Shown here: positions 1-5,942 of the stretch, one piece after another | Layout: each line of letters begins with the position of its first letter | Position numbering within the stretch: the stretch's first letter is position 1 | NCBI GenBank assembly: GCA_902796565.1 | Contig: CADBPP010000267.1 | Location: forward strand, 1-6,377 | Direction of reading: 5' to 3' | Origin: an uncultured Eubacteriales bacterium | GTDB taxonomy: Bacteria > Bacillota > Clostridia > Eubacteriales > Anaerofustaceae | DNA length: 6,377 nt | Program-made: the position numbers and the translations under genes | Notes under the pieces: model-generated | What the model was told of the DNA's origin: nothing | The model's database searches: none | What the model saw: only the letters and a program-made list of their open reading frames with translations

Positions 1-1062
1 CTTGAGCCTGGAAGCCTTATACAGCTCCCTCTCGAACGCCACGTTCTTGGTATCGTAGGAGATGAGAGAAGGCTTTCCGGGTGCGAAATATTTGTCAACG
101 AACTCATCGGCGGCCTTGATCTGGTCTTCCTCGCTCATTCCCTCGGGAAGGGTCTCGATGACGGAGATGAGGATTTTGTCACCATACTCATCATAGAGCT
201 TCTTGGTGTCGTTCATGGGCTGAGGCGTCCATGACTGCCATCCCGCATCGATGTAGCACTGTACCCTCTTCTCATTGTGTCCGCAGGAATGCAGCATCGC
301 GACGAACCACTTTGACTTGATGTAGTCGGTGAGCTTCTTCATGTAGGGCACGATCATCTCATAGGCAGTTTCCTCTGAGAAGAAGGGATCCTTCTGGCTG
401 CCCCAGTCATCATGCACCATGATGGCGTCGATCCTCGGGAAGTATTCGGCTACCTTGTCCACGATCTTCATGAGGGTATTGGTGGTCATCTCGAAGATCT
501 CCTTGACCGCGTCCTGCTGGTCCTCATCGATGAGTGCCATAGCGGCGCCTTCGAAGTCCATGAAGGATATCAGTCTCTCCATCCACGCTCCGTTCAGGAT
601 GGTGAATGTCGCCCATGAGTCTCCGCCTATGTATTCCGCGTTGGCTTTTGCGGAACCTTCCCAGTCCCAGCTGTCGATATCGGGTTCCTTAAGGACTTTT
701 TTCCAGTCGTTGGCATCCTCAAGGGTGGGATTGCCGGGCTTGACCATGCTGCCTCCGACCTGGGGCACGTAGACCCATTCGATACCGAACATGTCCGGAC
801 CGCCGCCGTTGGCCGCGTTGTCAAAACCTTCCGCACTGTGAACGAATCCTCTGGCTACGTTGTCGGGAATACATTTCGGAGTGATGTCCGCAGATGTTCC
901 TCTGGCAGGCAGTATCCACAGGGGGCACTTGTCCGTGAAGCAGTGCCTGAAGTTTTCCCTGTTCGTGATGGGGGTGTTATAGGTCCTCACGCTTCCTCTG
1001 AGCGCGCTCTTGACTTCCTTTACGACGGTAAGCTCGTCTTCGCTGAAGGGTATTTTTTCCAT
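1..1062 (-). CDS. URO-D superfamily protein, putative corrinoid-type methyltransferase (3' end outside window)
   Basis: The frame is open from ATG at 1062 to the left edge (354 codons, no stop seen), so the C-terminus is missing. The start is fixed by a consensus AGGAGG at 1076-1071, 8 nt upstream. The protein resembles the uroporphyrinogen decarboxylase superfamily (PF01208). An N-terminal NRENFRHCF segment (about 34-42) is followed by CPLWILPAR. HDDWGSQKDPFF lies at 217-228, and a metal-type motif HSCG at 258-261 is followed by YIDAGWQSWTPQ. It lacks the RQAGRY-like active-site segment of HemE, so it is probably not a haem enzyme. Relatives with HxCG include MtaA/MtbA-type methyltransferases, where His and Cys bind zinc. 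Apart from C269, no Cys follows the motif up to residue 354, so the third zinc ligand of those enzymes is not seen. It lies downstream of the transporter's terminator. The family call is firm; methyl transfer and its substrate are inference. Confidence 0.88.
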   Translation of the reverse strand, partial: MEKIPFSEDELTVVKEVKSALRGSVRTYNTPITNRENFRHCFTDKCPLWILPARGTSADITPKCIPDNVARGFVHSAEGFDNAANGGGPDMFGIEWVYVPQVGGSMVKPGNPTLEDANDWKKVLKEPDIDSWDWEGSAKANAEYIGGDSWATFTILNGAWMERLISFMDFEGAAMALIDEDQQDAVKEIFEMTTNTLMKIVDKVAEYFPRIDAIMVHDDWGSQKDPFFSEETAYEMIVPYMKKLTDYIKSKWFVAMLHSCGHNEKRVQCYIDAGWQSWTPQPMNDTKKLYDEYGDKILISVIETLPEGMSEEDQIKAADEFVDKYFAPGKPSLISYDTKNVAFERELYKASRLK

Positions 1063-1070
1063 TGTCTGTT

Positions 1071-1097
1071 CCTCCTGTTTTCTATAATTGTATTATA
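1071..1097 (-). promoter_or_regulatory. Candidate promoter -10 and strong RBS of the first URO-D gene
   Basis: On the minus strand a perfect TATAAT (1097-1092) sits about 30 nt upstream of the start codon, and a consensus AGGAGG (1076-1071) lies 8 nt before the ATG. No convincing -35 hexamer is found 16-18 nt upstream (the 17-nt position reads ATAAGA), so the promoter call is weak while the RBS is clear. Position fits a separate transcript, because the preceding transporter gene ends in a terminator at 1168-1140. Confidence 0.4.
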
Positions 1098-1139
1098 CAT
1101 CCAAAAGTATATCCTCTTATCCGAACCGGCATATTTTGT

Positions 1140-1168
1140 AAAAAAACAGGAACAGCTTTCGCTGTTCC
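1140..1168 (-). terminator. Rho-independent terminator of the GPH transporter gene
   Basis: On the minus strand a perfect 8-bp stem GGAACAGC/GCTGTTCC closes on a GAAA (GNRA) tetraloop. It is followed by TG and then seven T residues. It lies 22 nt past the transporter stop codon. It separates the transporter from the next URO-D gene, although partial read-through would still allow co-expression. Confidence 0.85.
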
Positions 1169-1190
1169 CGTTGACTTGGATCTTTTCTCT

Positions 1191-2561
1191 TTAGAGGTGT
1201 TCGGAGGTAGCTCTGGCCTCGATCGCTTTCTTTGCCTCCTCCATCTTCTCCGGAGTAAGCTTATATGCGAACTTCAGGAGCAGGAATCCCATGATGGGGA
1301 TCGCTGCGGGGATGAGGGAGTAAGCGTTTGCAAGGGCATGCTTAAGTTCGGGCGTGGGTGTCTGTCCGGCGACGAAACCGCTGGAGAGCAGCACCGCTGT
1401 GAGCAGGACGCTCTTGAGGATACCCGCTATTTTAACGGGGAATTCGCACAGACCCATGATAAGGCTGTTGGCGTTGACTCCGGTGAGGTACTCGCTGTAG
1501 ATAACGTTATCCTGATAGAGGTTCATCTCGAAGGGCTGTGTCGTTCCGGTCATGATGTGAACGAAGAGATTAACGATCAGGAACTGTACGGGGGCCTTCG
1601 TGAAGCGGGTGCAGAACAGGCATACCGACATGCACAGATATACGGTCATAAGGAACTTCTTGTAGCTCTTGACCTTGCGGCCGAAGATACGGACCATAGT
1701 GGATCCGCACAGTCCGCTGAGTCCGATGCACAGCATGTGGGTCGCTACGAAGGCAGGAGCCTCGAACACGTACTTGTAGTAGTAGACCGCCAGGGAAGGA
1801 AGCGCGATTCCCGCCATGTTGCTGGTAAGGTCGATGCACAGGGTGACCAGCAGCTGGCTGTTTGTTCTCAGCGTCTCGATGATGTCCTTGAGCTTAAGGG
1901 TCTCGTCATCGGTATTGTTCTCCCTGTGATACTCTTCCTCCTTGCCCTTGCTCAGAGCAAACTGGATGAGTTCGGCTCCCATGAAGAACATACCGGCAAT
2001 GAACACCAGGACGGGATAGCTCAGAGCTTCCGTCATTCTGGTGGACAGGAACGCGACGATGATGGGAGTGAGATAATTGCCCATCAGACGTCCCACGTTG
2101 GAGCCCATCATTCTCTGTGAGTTGAACTTGTTGCGCTCTTCCTGAGTACTTCCGAGGATGTTCGTGAGGGATACGTCCGCTGCATAGGCAAAGTTCCATG
2201 CCGTGACTGCCACAGAATATCCGAGCACCACCAGAACGGTTGTCATAAAGACGTTGCCGGGTATTGCAGTGAAGTGCAGCATGAAGAACAGTACCGCCAC
2301 CGGCGGCGCCACCAGGAGCCATGAACGCAGACGGCCCCAGGGCATGGGCTTGACTGATGCAATGATTCCGCCCGTGATAGTAGCCATTACGAAGCCTACG
2401 ATGCTCGTAACGAGCATGATTCCGCCTGAAACGGCTACAGGTACGAGAGCTACGTCGGTAAGAAAGATCGCCAGATAGGTGCCTGAGATAGATGAGATAA
2501 AGCCTTCGCCGGCTGTACCGATACCCCAGAGAAGCATTTTCTTCGAAGATTTCTTTTCCAT
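1191..2561 (-). CDS. GPH/MFS_2 family cation symporter
   Basis: This 456-residue polytopic membrane protein is very hydrophobic, with roughly 11-12 membrane segments and a charged central loop at about 204-227. It fits the glycoside-pentoside-hexuronide:cation symporter family (PF13347), which couples solute uptake to H+ or Na+. Family-like marks are GRLRSWLLVAPP (76-87) after the second membrane segment, an ILGSTQEERNKFNSQR loop (135-150), and DNVIYSEYLTG (351-361) in the second half. The length is normal for the family. ATG at 2561 is the first possible start, since an in-frame TAA lies three codons upstream. Its Shine-Dalgarno is poor: AGGA is 15 nt away. The alternative Met9 has no better site. 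It follows the long URO-D gene by 109 nt and probably shares its transcript. The substrate cannot be read from sequence; the URO-D neighbours suggest something other than a plain sugar, which is inference. Confidence 0.9.
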   Translation of the reverse strand: MEKKSSKKMLLWGIGTAGEGFISSISGTYLAIFLTDVALVPVAVSGGIMLVTSIVGFVMATITGGIIASVKPMPWGRLRSWLLVAPPVAVLFFMLHFTAIPGNVFMTTVLVVLGYSVAVTAWNFAYAADVSLTNILGSTQEERNKFNSQRMMGSNVGRLMGNYLTPIIVAFLSTRMTEALSYPVLVFIAGMFFMGAELIQFALSKGKEEEYHRENNTDDETLKLKDIIETLRTNSQLLVTLCIDLTSNMAGIALPSLAVYYYKYVFEAPAFVATHMLCIGLSGLCGSTMVRIFGRKVKSYKKFLMTVYLCMSVCLFCTRFTKAPVQFLIVNLFVHIMTGTTQPFEMNLYQDNVIYSEYLTGVNANSLIMGLCEFPVKIAGILKSVLLTAVLLSSGFVAGQTPTPELKHALANAYSLIPAAIPIMGFLLLKFAYKLTPEKMEEAKKAIEARATSEHL

Positions 2562-2598
2562 TTTGTTTTAGATGATTCCTTTTACTTTTGCTTTTTTT

Positions 2599-2611
2599 GC
2601 GGCTGAGCCGC
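2599..2611 (-). repeat. Small GC hairpin in the URO-D/transporter gap
   Basis: A perfect inverted repeat GCGGC-TGA-GCCGC lies about 38 nt upstream of the transporter start. On the transcribed strand it is followed by an A run, not a U run, so it is not an intrinsic terminator for the minus-strand operon. It could be a processing or stability element in the leader of the transporter cistron. Confidence 0.5.
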
Positions 2612-2625
2612 TGTATTTATTATCC

Positions 2626-2647
2626 CGGAAGGAGTTCCCTCCTTCCG
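2626..2647 (-). repeat. 9-bp perfect hairpin with GGAA tetraloop after the long URO-D gene
   Basis: On the minus strand CGGAAGGAG pairs perfectly with CTCCTTCCG around a GGAA (GNRA) loop, 23 nt after the stop codon of the long URO-D gene. The downstream sequence GGATAATAAATA has no U tract. It may be a 3'-stabilising or processing hairpin, or a weak terminator that lowers transporter expression. The stem contains an AAGGAGG string, but no start codon follows at a usable distance. Confidence 0.6.
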
Positions 2648-2670
2648 ACATAATCAGTGTTTGGTTGTTC

Positions 2671-4038
2671 CTACTGGAACATTGCTATGGCCTGAGCCGT
2701 GTACTTGTCGTAAGCTGCCTTGATGAGGTCATGCACTCTCTCGTCGGGAATGGGATAATCCTCGGCAAACTCCTCGAAGCTCTGGACATACTTTGACTTG
2801 AACTCGGGATATTCCTTGTCGTATCCGCGGTGGATCGTGGTCTCGGGATCCACATCGGAGACCTTCTGCCCGGCGTTGTCGTACTTTCCGTGGGTCAGGA
2901 CATAATCCATGACCGCGGAGTAGTTTTCGGGTTCGATGTCGTTGGTATCGAGAACGGATTTGTCGAAGCGGAAGAAGTAGTTTCCGCCCGGAGCCAGGAT
3001 GTCCATCAGCTCCTTCGCCTTGTCAACGCACTGCTGCTTGGTGCCGTTCTTAAGGAGGGTCACGGGATAGAATCCGCCAAGGACGAACTTCTTACCCAGC
3101 TTGTCCTTGAACAGCTTCGGATCGCCGTATTCCATGTAGAGCCTGGTGCCCATGGGCAGCTCGGAGAGCTCGTCCACGAACCTTGTCCAGTCATGCTCGA
3201 GGAATATCGACGAAGCCTGTCCCCTCTGAGCGCTGATGTGGCAGATCTTATTGAAAGTCGGCATATAGAACTTGTCGAATTCCTTCTGTCTGAGGAAGGG
3301 GCCCATATGGGTCATGATGTTGTTGGCGCCGAGGATATGGGCACGGCTGCGGTTCGACATATGGATGGCATAGGGCATGAACGCCTCTATCGCATCCAGG
3401 ACCTTCTGCGGGCAGCGTTTGATGTCGAGCACTATCTGCGAGAATCCTCTGGTCATATCACTGAGATTGTCGAATGCCACAGGGTTCCTTCCGGTGGTCC
3501 CGGCGGGAACGGTGAAGAGGCCGTACTTCTCGGCTATCGCCGCGTTCGCTGCGCTTACGGTCCTGTTGAAGTCCTGGGACGCCAGGAGATACCGGGTGAA
3601 GTTGATGCAGCGGAGAACTGGATCCTCAACGTATGCCCTGCTGGCTCTGGGCCTGATGTAGGCCTGGGTGTAATCATAGGGCGCCTTCATGAATTCATCG
3701 AACTCCTCGTCGCTGAGAGCCGAGGTTTCAGGATGCTGAATGAACCCGCTCTTGCTCATGACGTTCTGGTTCGACTTCTGGAAGAAGCTTCCTATGGCGT
3801 TTCGGGGGGAGCCTGTATTGAACACGTCTCCTACCGCGAACTCACGGACCTTGTCCATGTAGGCGATCAGTTTTTCTGTGGTCAGGGAATACTGTGTGAC
3901 CATAAGGTCGTCGCCGCTGTACTTTATGAAGTACTCGATGCCGAAGCCGTCGTTGATCGGGACTCTGTCCGGTATAGTGTTGGAATACAGGTCGGTATAC
4001 AGTTTGGTCCTGTACTCCTTCAATTCTGCACTGTTCAT
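2671..4038 (-). CDS. URO-D superfamily protein, long variant without HxCG motif
   Basis: The protein has 455 residues from ATG at 4038. An in-frame GTG at 4044 would overlap the Shine-Dalgarno GGGAGG, so the ATG is preferred. The C-terminal half fits the superfamily: an EYGDPKLFKDKLGKKFVLGGFYP segment (303-325), then LLKNGTKQQCVDKAKELMDILAPGGNYFF (328-356) and DIEPENYSAVMDYVLTHGKY (367-386). This is the usual YGD...GG...GT...LAPGG...PEN order. Where relatives carry HxCG, this one reads FLEHDW (279-284). The HemE RQAGRY segment is also absent, and a charged tail of about 70 residues follows the core. It is probably the first gene of an operon with the GPH transporter. Function is unknown; a corrinoid or methyl-group role is possible from the family but not shown. 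It is only distantly like the HSCG-containing protein at 1-1062. Confidence 0.88.
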   Translation of the reverse strand: MNSAELKEYRTKLYTDLYSNTIPDRVPINDGFGIEYFIKYSGDDLMVTQYSLTTEKLIAYMDKVREFAVGDVFNTGSPRNAIGSFFQKSNQNVMSKSGFIQHPETSALSDEEFDEFMKAPYDYTQAYIRPRASRAYVEDPVLRCINFTRYLLASQDFNRTVSAANAAIAEKYGLFTVPAGTTGRNPVAFDNLSDMTRGFSQIVLDIKRCPQKVLDAIEAFMPYAIHMSNRSRAHILGANNIMTHMGPFLRQKEFDKFYMPTFNKICHISAQRGQASSIFLEHDWTRFVDELSELPMGTRLYMEYGDPKLFKDKLGKKFVLGGFYPVTLLKNGTKQQCVDKAKELMDILAPGGNYFFRFDKSVLDTNDIEPENYSAVMDYVLTHGKYDNAGQKVSDVDPETTIHRGYDKEYPEFKSKYVQSFEEFAEDYPIPDERVHDLIKAAYDKYTAQAIAMFQ

Positions 4039-4043
4039 TTCCA

Positions 4044-4049
4044 CCTCCC
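4044..4049 (-). promoter_or_regulatory. RBS that decides the start of the long URO-D gene
   Basis: GGGAGG (4049-4044, minus strand) lies 5 nt before ATG at 4038. The in-frame GTG at 4044 uses the last G of this site, so it could not be served by it. Confidence 0.8.
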
Positions 4050-4076
4050 ATTTTGAAAATTAGCACTGCATTTATA

Positions 4077-4138
4077 TACAAATTTATTGTACAAATTTTG
4101 ACATTAATTGTGTATTTACTTGTCTATAATACAAATTT
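4077..4138. repeat. Three direct copies of TACAAATTT, candidate operators
   Basis: Identical 9-bp copies start at 4077, 4090 and 4130, all in the same orientation. The spacings are 13, 40 and 53 nt between starts. The 4130 copy overlaps the -10 and spacer of the minus-strand promoter. The other two fall in the early transcribed leader. The 53-nt spacing is about five helical turns. This layout fits binding by a regulator, but the region is AT-rich, so chance is a real alternative. No regulator gene is adjacent. Confidence 0.4.
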
Positions 4139-4154
4139 CTGGCATAAAAGTCAA
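4126..4154 (-). promoter_or_regulatory. Sigma-A-type promoter of the URO-D/transporter operon
   Basis: On the minus strand TTGACT (4154-4149) and TATTAT (4131-4126) are separated by exactly 17 nt, each matching the consensus at five of six bases. The expected transcription start is near 4119, giving a leader of about 80 nt before ATG at 4038. The spacer and the first base of the -10 hexamer overlap one copy of the TACAAATTT element. A weaker alternative on the same strand is TACACA-N17-TACAAT (4114-4086). Confidence 0.6.
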
Positions 4155-4231
4155 GGAATATTGATTGTTTGAAGCATAAATTTAAAATGATAAATATTGA
4201 ATAAAATAATGAGGCCGGCGCTGCCGTCCGA

Positions 4232-4260
4232 TTGCATTTTCCCACATTCTGGAGTATAAT
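4232..4260 (+). promoter_or_regulatory. Candidate promoter of the aldo-keto reductase gene
   Basis: TTGCAT (4232-4237) and a perfect TATAAT (4255-4260) are spaced by 17 nt, which predicts a leader of about 65 nt. A second candidate, TTGATT-N16-TAAAAT, lies at 4161-4188. The gene's RBS, AGGAGG at 4319-4324, is 7 nt before ATG at 4332. Confidence 0.5.
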
Positions 4261-4331
4261 TATAGTTAGCTTCGTTTTTTACAATCATACCCCTAATTTT
4301 TTACTTTATAAATTGGACAGGAGGACATAAA

Positions 4332-5309
4332 ATGTACTACAACAACATCAAGGGTTCGGGACTCAACGTCTCCAAGCTGTGCCTCGGCACCATGACTTTC
4401 GGCGGACAGACTGATGAGGAGACCTCCCTGAGGATCATGGATTTTGCCGTTGACAACGGTGTTAACTTCTTCGATACCGCCGATATCTATACCAACGGCA
4501 TCAGCGAGCAGATCGTGGGCAAGGCCCTCGAAGGCAAGAGAGAGAACGTCGTCATAGCAACTAAGGTCAGCGGTTCAAAGACCAGGCCCCCGAAACCCAA
4601 CGGAAGCGGTCAGGGCAGAAAGCATATCATAGCCAACCTCGAAGACAGCTTAAGAAGCCTGCGCACGGACTATGTGGATCTTCTCTATCTGCATTTCCCG
4701 GATCCCACCACCCCCGTGGAGGAAGTCATCGAGACCATGACCGGCCTGGTCAGGAGCGGTAAGATCCGTTATTACGGACTTAGCAACTATTCCGCCTGGC
4801 AGTGCTGCCAGTTCATCCACACCGCAAAGGAGATGAACGCCATCGCCCCCATCGTGACTGAGAGCGTCTACAATCTCATAACCAGGGGCCTCGATGATGA
4901 GATGGCGCCTTTCCTCACCCAGTACAAGATGGGCCTTTCCGTATACAACCCCATAGCTGCTGGCCTTCTTACCGGAAAGCACAAGGGGACCACGCCCAAT
5001 GAAGGCACGAGATTTGCCCTTGAAAAAGGTTACGCCATGCGTTACTGGAACGGACAGAACCTTGACGCGGTGGGAGAGCTTTCCAAGATCGCGGAAGCCG
5101 CCGGGATGGGTCTTCTGGAATTCTCACTGGTATGGCTCACCAACAGACCGGTGGTGGACAGCATCATCATGGGCGTTTCCAAGTATGATCAGCTGGTGGA
5201 AAACGTCAGCTACTTCAATGAGAAGAAGAGCCTCGATGCCGAAACCATGCAGAAATGCGATGAGATCTGGAACAGTATCAAGGGTTCCTACTACAGCTAT
5301 CACAGATAA
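4332..5309 (+). CDS. Aldo-keto reductase, NADPH-type (beta-subunit/YghZ-like branch)
   Basis: A 325-residue cytoplasmic oxidoreductase of the aldo/keto reductase family (PF00248), which normally reduces aldehydes or ketones with NAD(P)H in a TIM barrel. The catalytic tetrad is complete: Asp48 and Tyr53 in FFDTADIY, Lys78 in VIATKV and His121 in LLYLHFPD. Other family marks are LCLGTMTFGG (16-25), YYGLSNYSAW (147-156), and the cofactor-side segments NPIAAGLLTGK (206-216) and GVSKYDQLVEN (281-291). Length is typical. The start is supported by a consensus AGGAGG 7 nt upstream. It is a single-gene unit, diverging from the URO-D/transporter operon and closed by its own terminator. The residues suggest an active enzyme, but the substrate is unknown. 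A link to the neighbouring operon through the shared control region is possible but unproven. Confidence 0.93.
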   Translation: MYYNNIKGSGLNVSKLCLGTMTFGGQTDEETSLRIMDFAVDNGVNFFDTADIYTNGISEQIVGKALEGKRENVVIATKVSGSKTRPPKPNGSGQGRKHIIANLEDSLRSLRTDYVDLLYLHFPDPTTPVEEVIETMTGLVRSGKIRYYGLSNYSAWQCCQFIHTAKEMNAIAPIVTESVYNLITRGLDDEMAPFLTQYKMGLSVYNPIAAGLLTGKHKGTTPNEGTRFALEKGYAMRYWNGQNLDAVGELSKIAEAAGMGLLEFSLVWLTNRPVVDSIIMGVSKYDQLVENVSYFNEKKSLDAETMQKCDEIWNSIKGSYYSYHR

Positions 5310-5330
5310 AAAGATCCCTTTCGGGACCCG

Positions 5331-5357
5331 GGACGGGCACTTCGCCCGTCCTTTTTT
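5331..5357 (+). terminator. Rho-independent terminator of the aldo-keto reductase gene
   Basis: A perfect 8-bp GC-rich stem GGACGGGC/GCCCGTCC around a 5-nt loop is followed directly by six T residues. It lies 21 nt after the stop codon. A smaller TCCC-TTTC-GGGA hairpin (5315-5326) sits between the stop codon and the terminator. Confidence 0.92.
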
Positions 5358-5364
5358 CAGCATC

Positions 5365-5387
5365 AAAAAAGGAGCCCTCCGGGCTCC
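5365..5387 (-). terminator. Rho-independent terminator of the BI-1/GyrI-like gene pair
   Basis: On the minus strand a perfect 7-bp stem GGAGCCC/GGGCTCC around GGA is followed by six T residues. It lies 11 nt after the stop codon of the GyrI-like gene. It faces the reductase terminator across 7 nt, so the two convergent units are cleanly separated. Confidence 0.92.
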
Positions 5388-5398
5388 GTATTGAGACG

Positions 5399-5923
5399 TC
5401 ACTGTTTCTTCCTGACAGGCAGGATGATGTCCATCTTTATGTTTTCGTTATCGCTGGATGCCGCTCCGTAGAATTCATATGCGATCCTGGAATCATCCAG
5501 TTCGTACTCTCCGTTCTCCTCCAGCCACTCATCGTATATCTCTTCCCAGAGGTCCATGATCTGGAACAGGAACTCCGTGCTGCCTTCCTCGGTCATGTCC
5601 AGTCCCGGCGTGGTGAACACCGCGAACAGCCCTCCCGGGATCTCCACGCGGGTCGCTCCCTCACATACCCTGTCATAGTTGTCAACGATGGAGCCGTGGA
5701 AATATTCCAGGAACTCACTGCCTTCATTTCTTCGCCAGAGACCTATCTCGGCAAGGGCTCCCGTGGCGAATTCATTGTATTCCTCCTGGGAGATCTGCAC
5801 ATTGAACTTGCAGTTTACCCAGAATGCGGCGCACCGTCTGGGATCGTATTCCTTCATTTTGGTATCGAAGGAGAATCCCGCTGCCTTTCTGGGCTCTATC
5901 TGTGTGATCTTGGGTTCTGTCAT
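5399..5923 (-). CDS. Stand-alone GyrI-like / AraC effector-binding domain protein
   Basis: A 174-residue soluble protein that looks like the GyrI-like small-molecule-binding fold (PF06445 or the related PF14526) with no DNA-binding domain. Family-type marks are the N-terminal strand PKITQIEPRKAAGFSF (4-19), VEIPGGLFAVFTTPG (93-107), a helix with LWEEIYDEWLEENGEYELD (125-143), YEFYG (149-153) and a C-terminal strand MDIILPVRKK (164-173). The conserved helix and end strand carry acidic residues, as in ligand-binding members. ATG at 5923 has GGGAGG 6 nt upstream. It starts 19 nt after the stop of the BI-1 gene, so the two are probably co-transcribed. Family members bind cationic or hydrophobic ligands, inhibit gyrase or hydrolyse small esters; which applies here cannot be told. 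It may instead sense a ligand for a partner elsewhere. Confidence 0.85.
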   Translation of the reverse strand: MTEPKITQIEPRKAAGFSFDTKMKEYDPRRCAAFWVNCKFNVQISQEEYNEFATGALAEIGLWRRNEGSEFLEYFHGSIVDNYDRVCEGATRVEIPGGLFAVFTTPGLDMTEEGSTEFLFQIMDLWEEIYDEWLEENGEYELDDSRIAYEFYGAASSDNENIKMDIILPVRKKQ

Positions 5924-5942
5924 TTATTACCTCCCGGCAGTT

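Larger units (their letters stand above)
4039..4331. other. AT-rich divergent intergenic region
   Basis: These 293 bp lie between the minus-strand URO-D operon and the plus-strand aldo-keto reductase gene. The region is strongly AT-rich apart from a GC patch at 4211-4230, which contains a small CGGC-GCT-GCCG inverted repeat (4216-4226). It carries promoters in both directions and three copies of TACAAATTT, listed separately. No small gene or RNA gene with support was found in it. Confidence 0.8.

Noticed and set aside
1062..2120. Plus-strand open frame (352 codons) antisense to the transporter gene
   Set aside because: It runs through the terminator and into the transporter gene, shows no family motif and lacks an RBS; the minus-strand transporter explains the region.
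1..4038. Haem-biosynthesis HemE annotation for the two URO-D-like genes
   Set aside because: Neither has the RQAGRY-type N-terminal active-site segment, and there are no other haem genes nearby.
4039..4044. GTG start for the long URO-D gene at 4044
   Set aside because: The GTG overlaps the GGGAGG ribosome binding site; the ATG at 4038 has a normal 5-nt spacing.
2830..4056. Long plus-strand open frame (408 codons) antisense to the long URO-D gene
   Set aside because: It mirrors the URO-D frame almost end to end, has no recognisable domain and no good RBS, and its composition is that of a complementary shadow. The minus-strand frame has clear superfamily motifs and an RBS.
4098..4130. Plus-strand promoter TTGACA (4098-4103) with TATAAT (4125-4130)
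   Set aside because: Both hexamers are perfect, but the spacer is 21 nt, too long for a normal sigma-A promoter. The TATAAT is also on the wrong strand for the URO-D operon and over 200 nt from the reductase start.
4307..4312. TATAAA as the -10 box of the reductase gene
   Set aside because: The transcript would begin at or within the ribosome binding site, leaving almost no leader; the TATAAT at 4255-4260 fits better.
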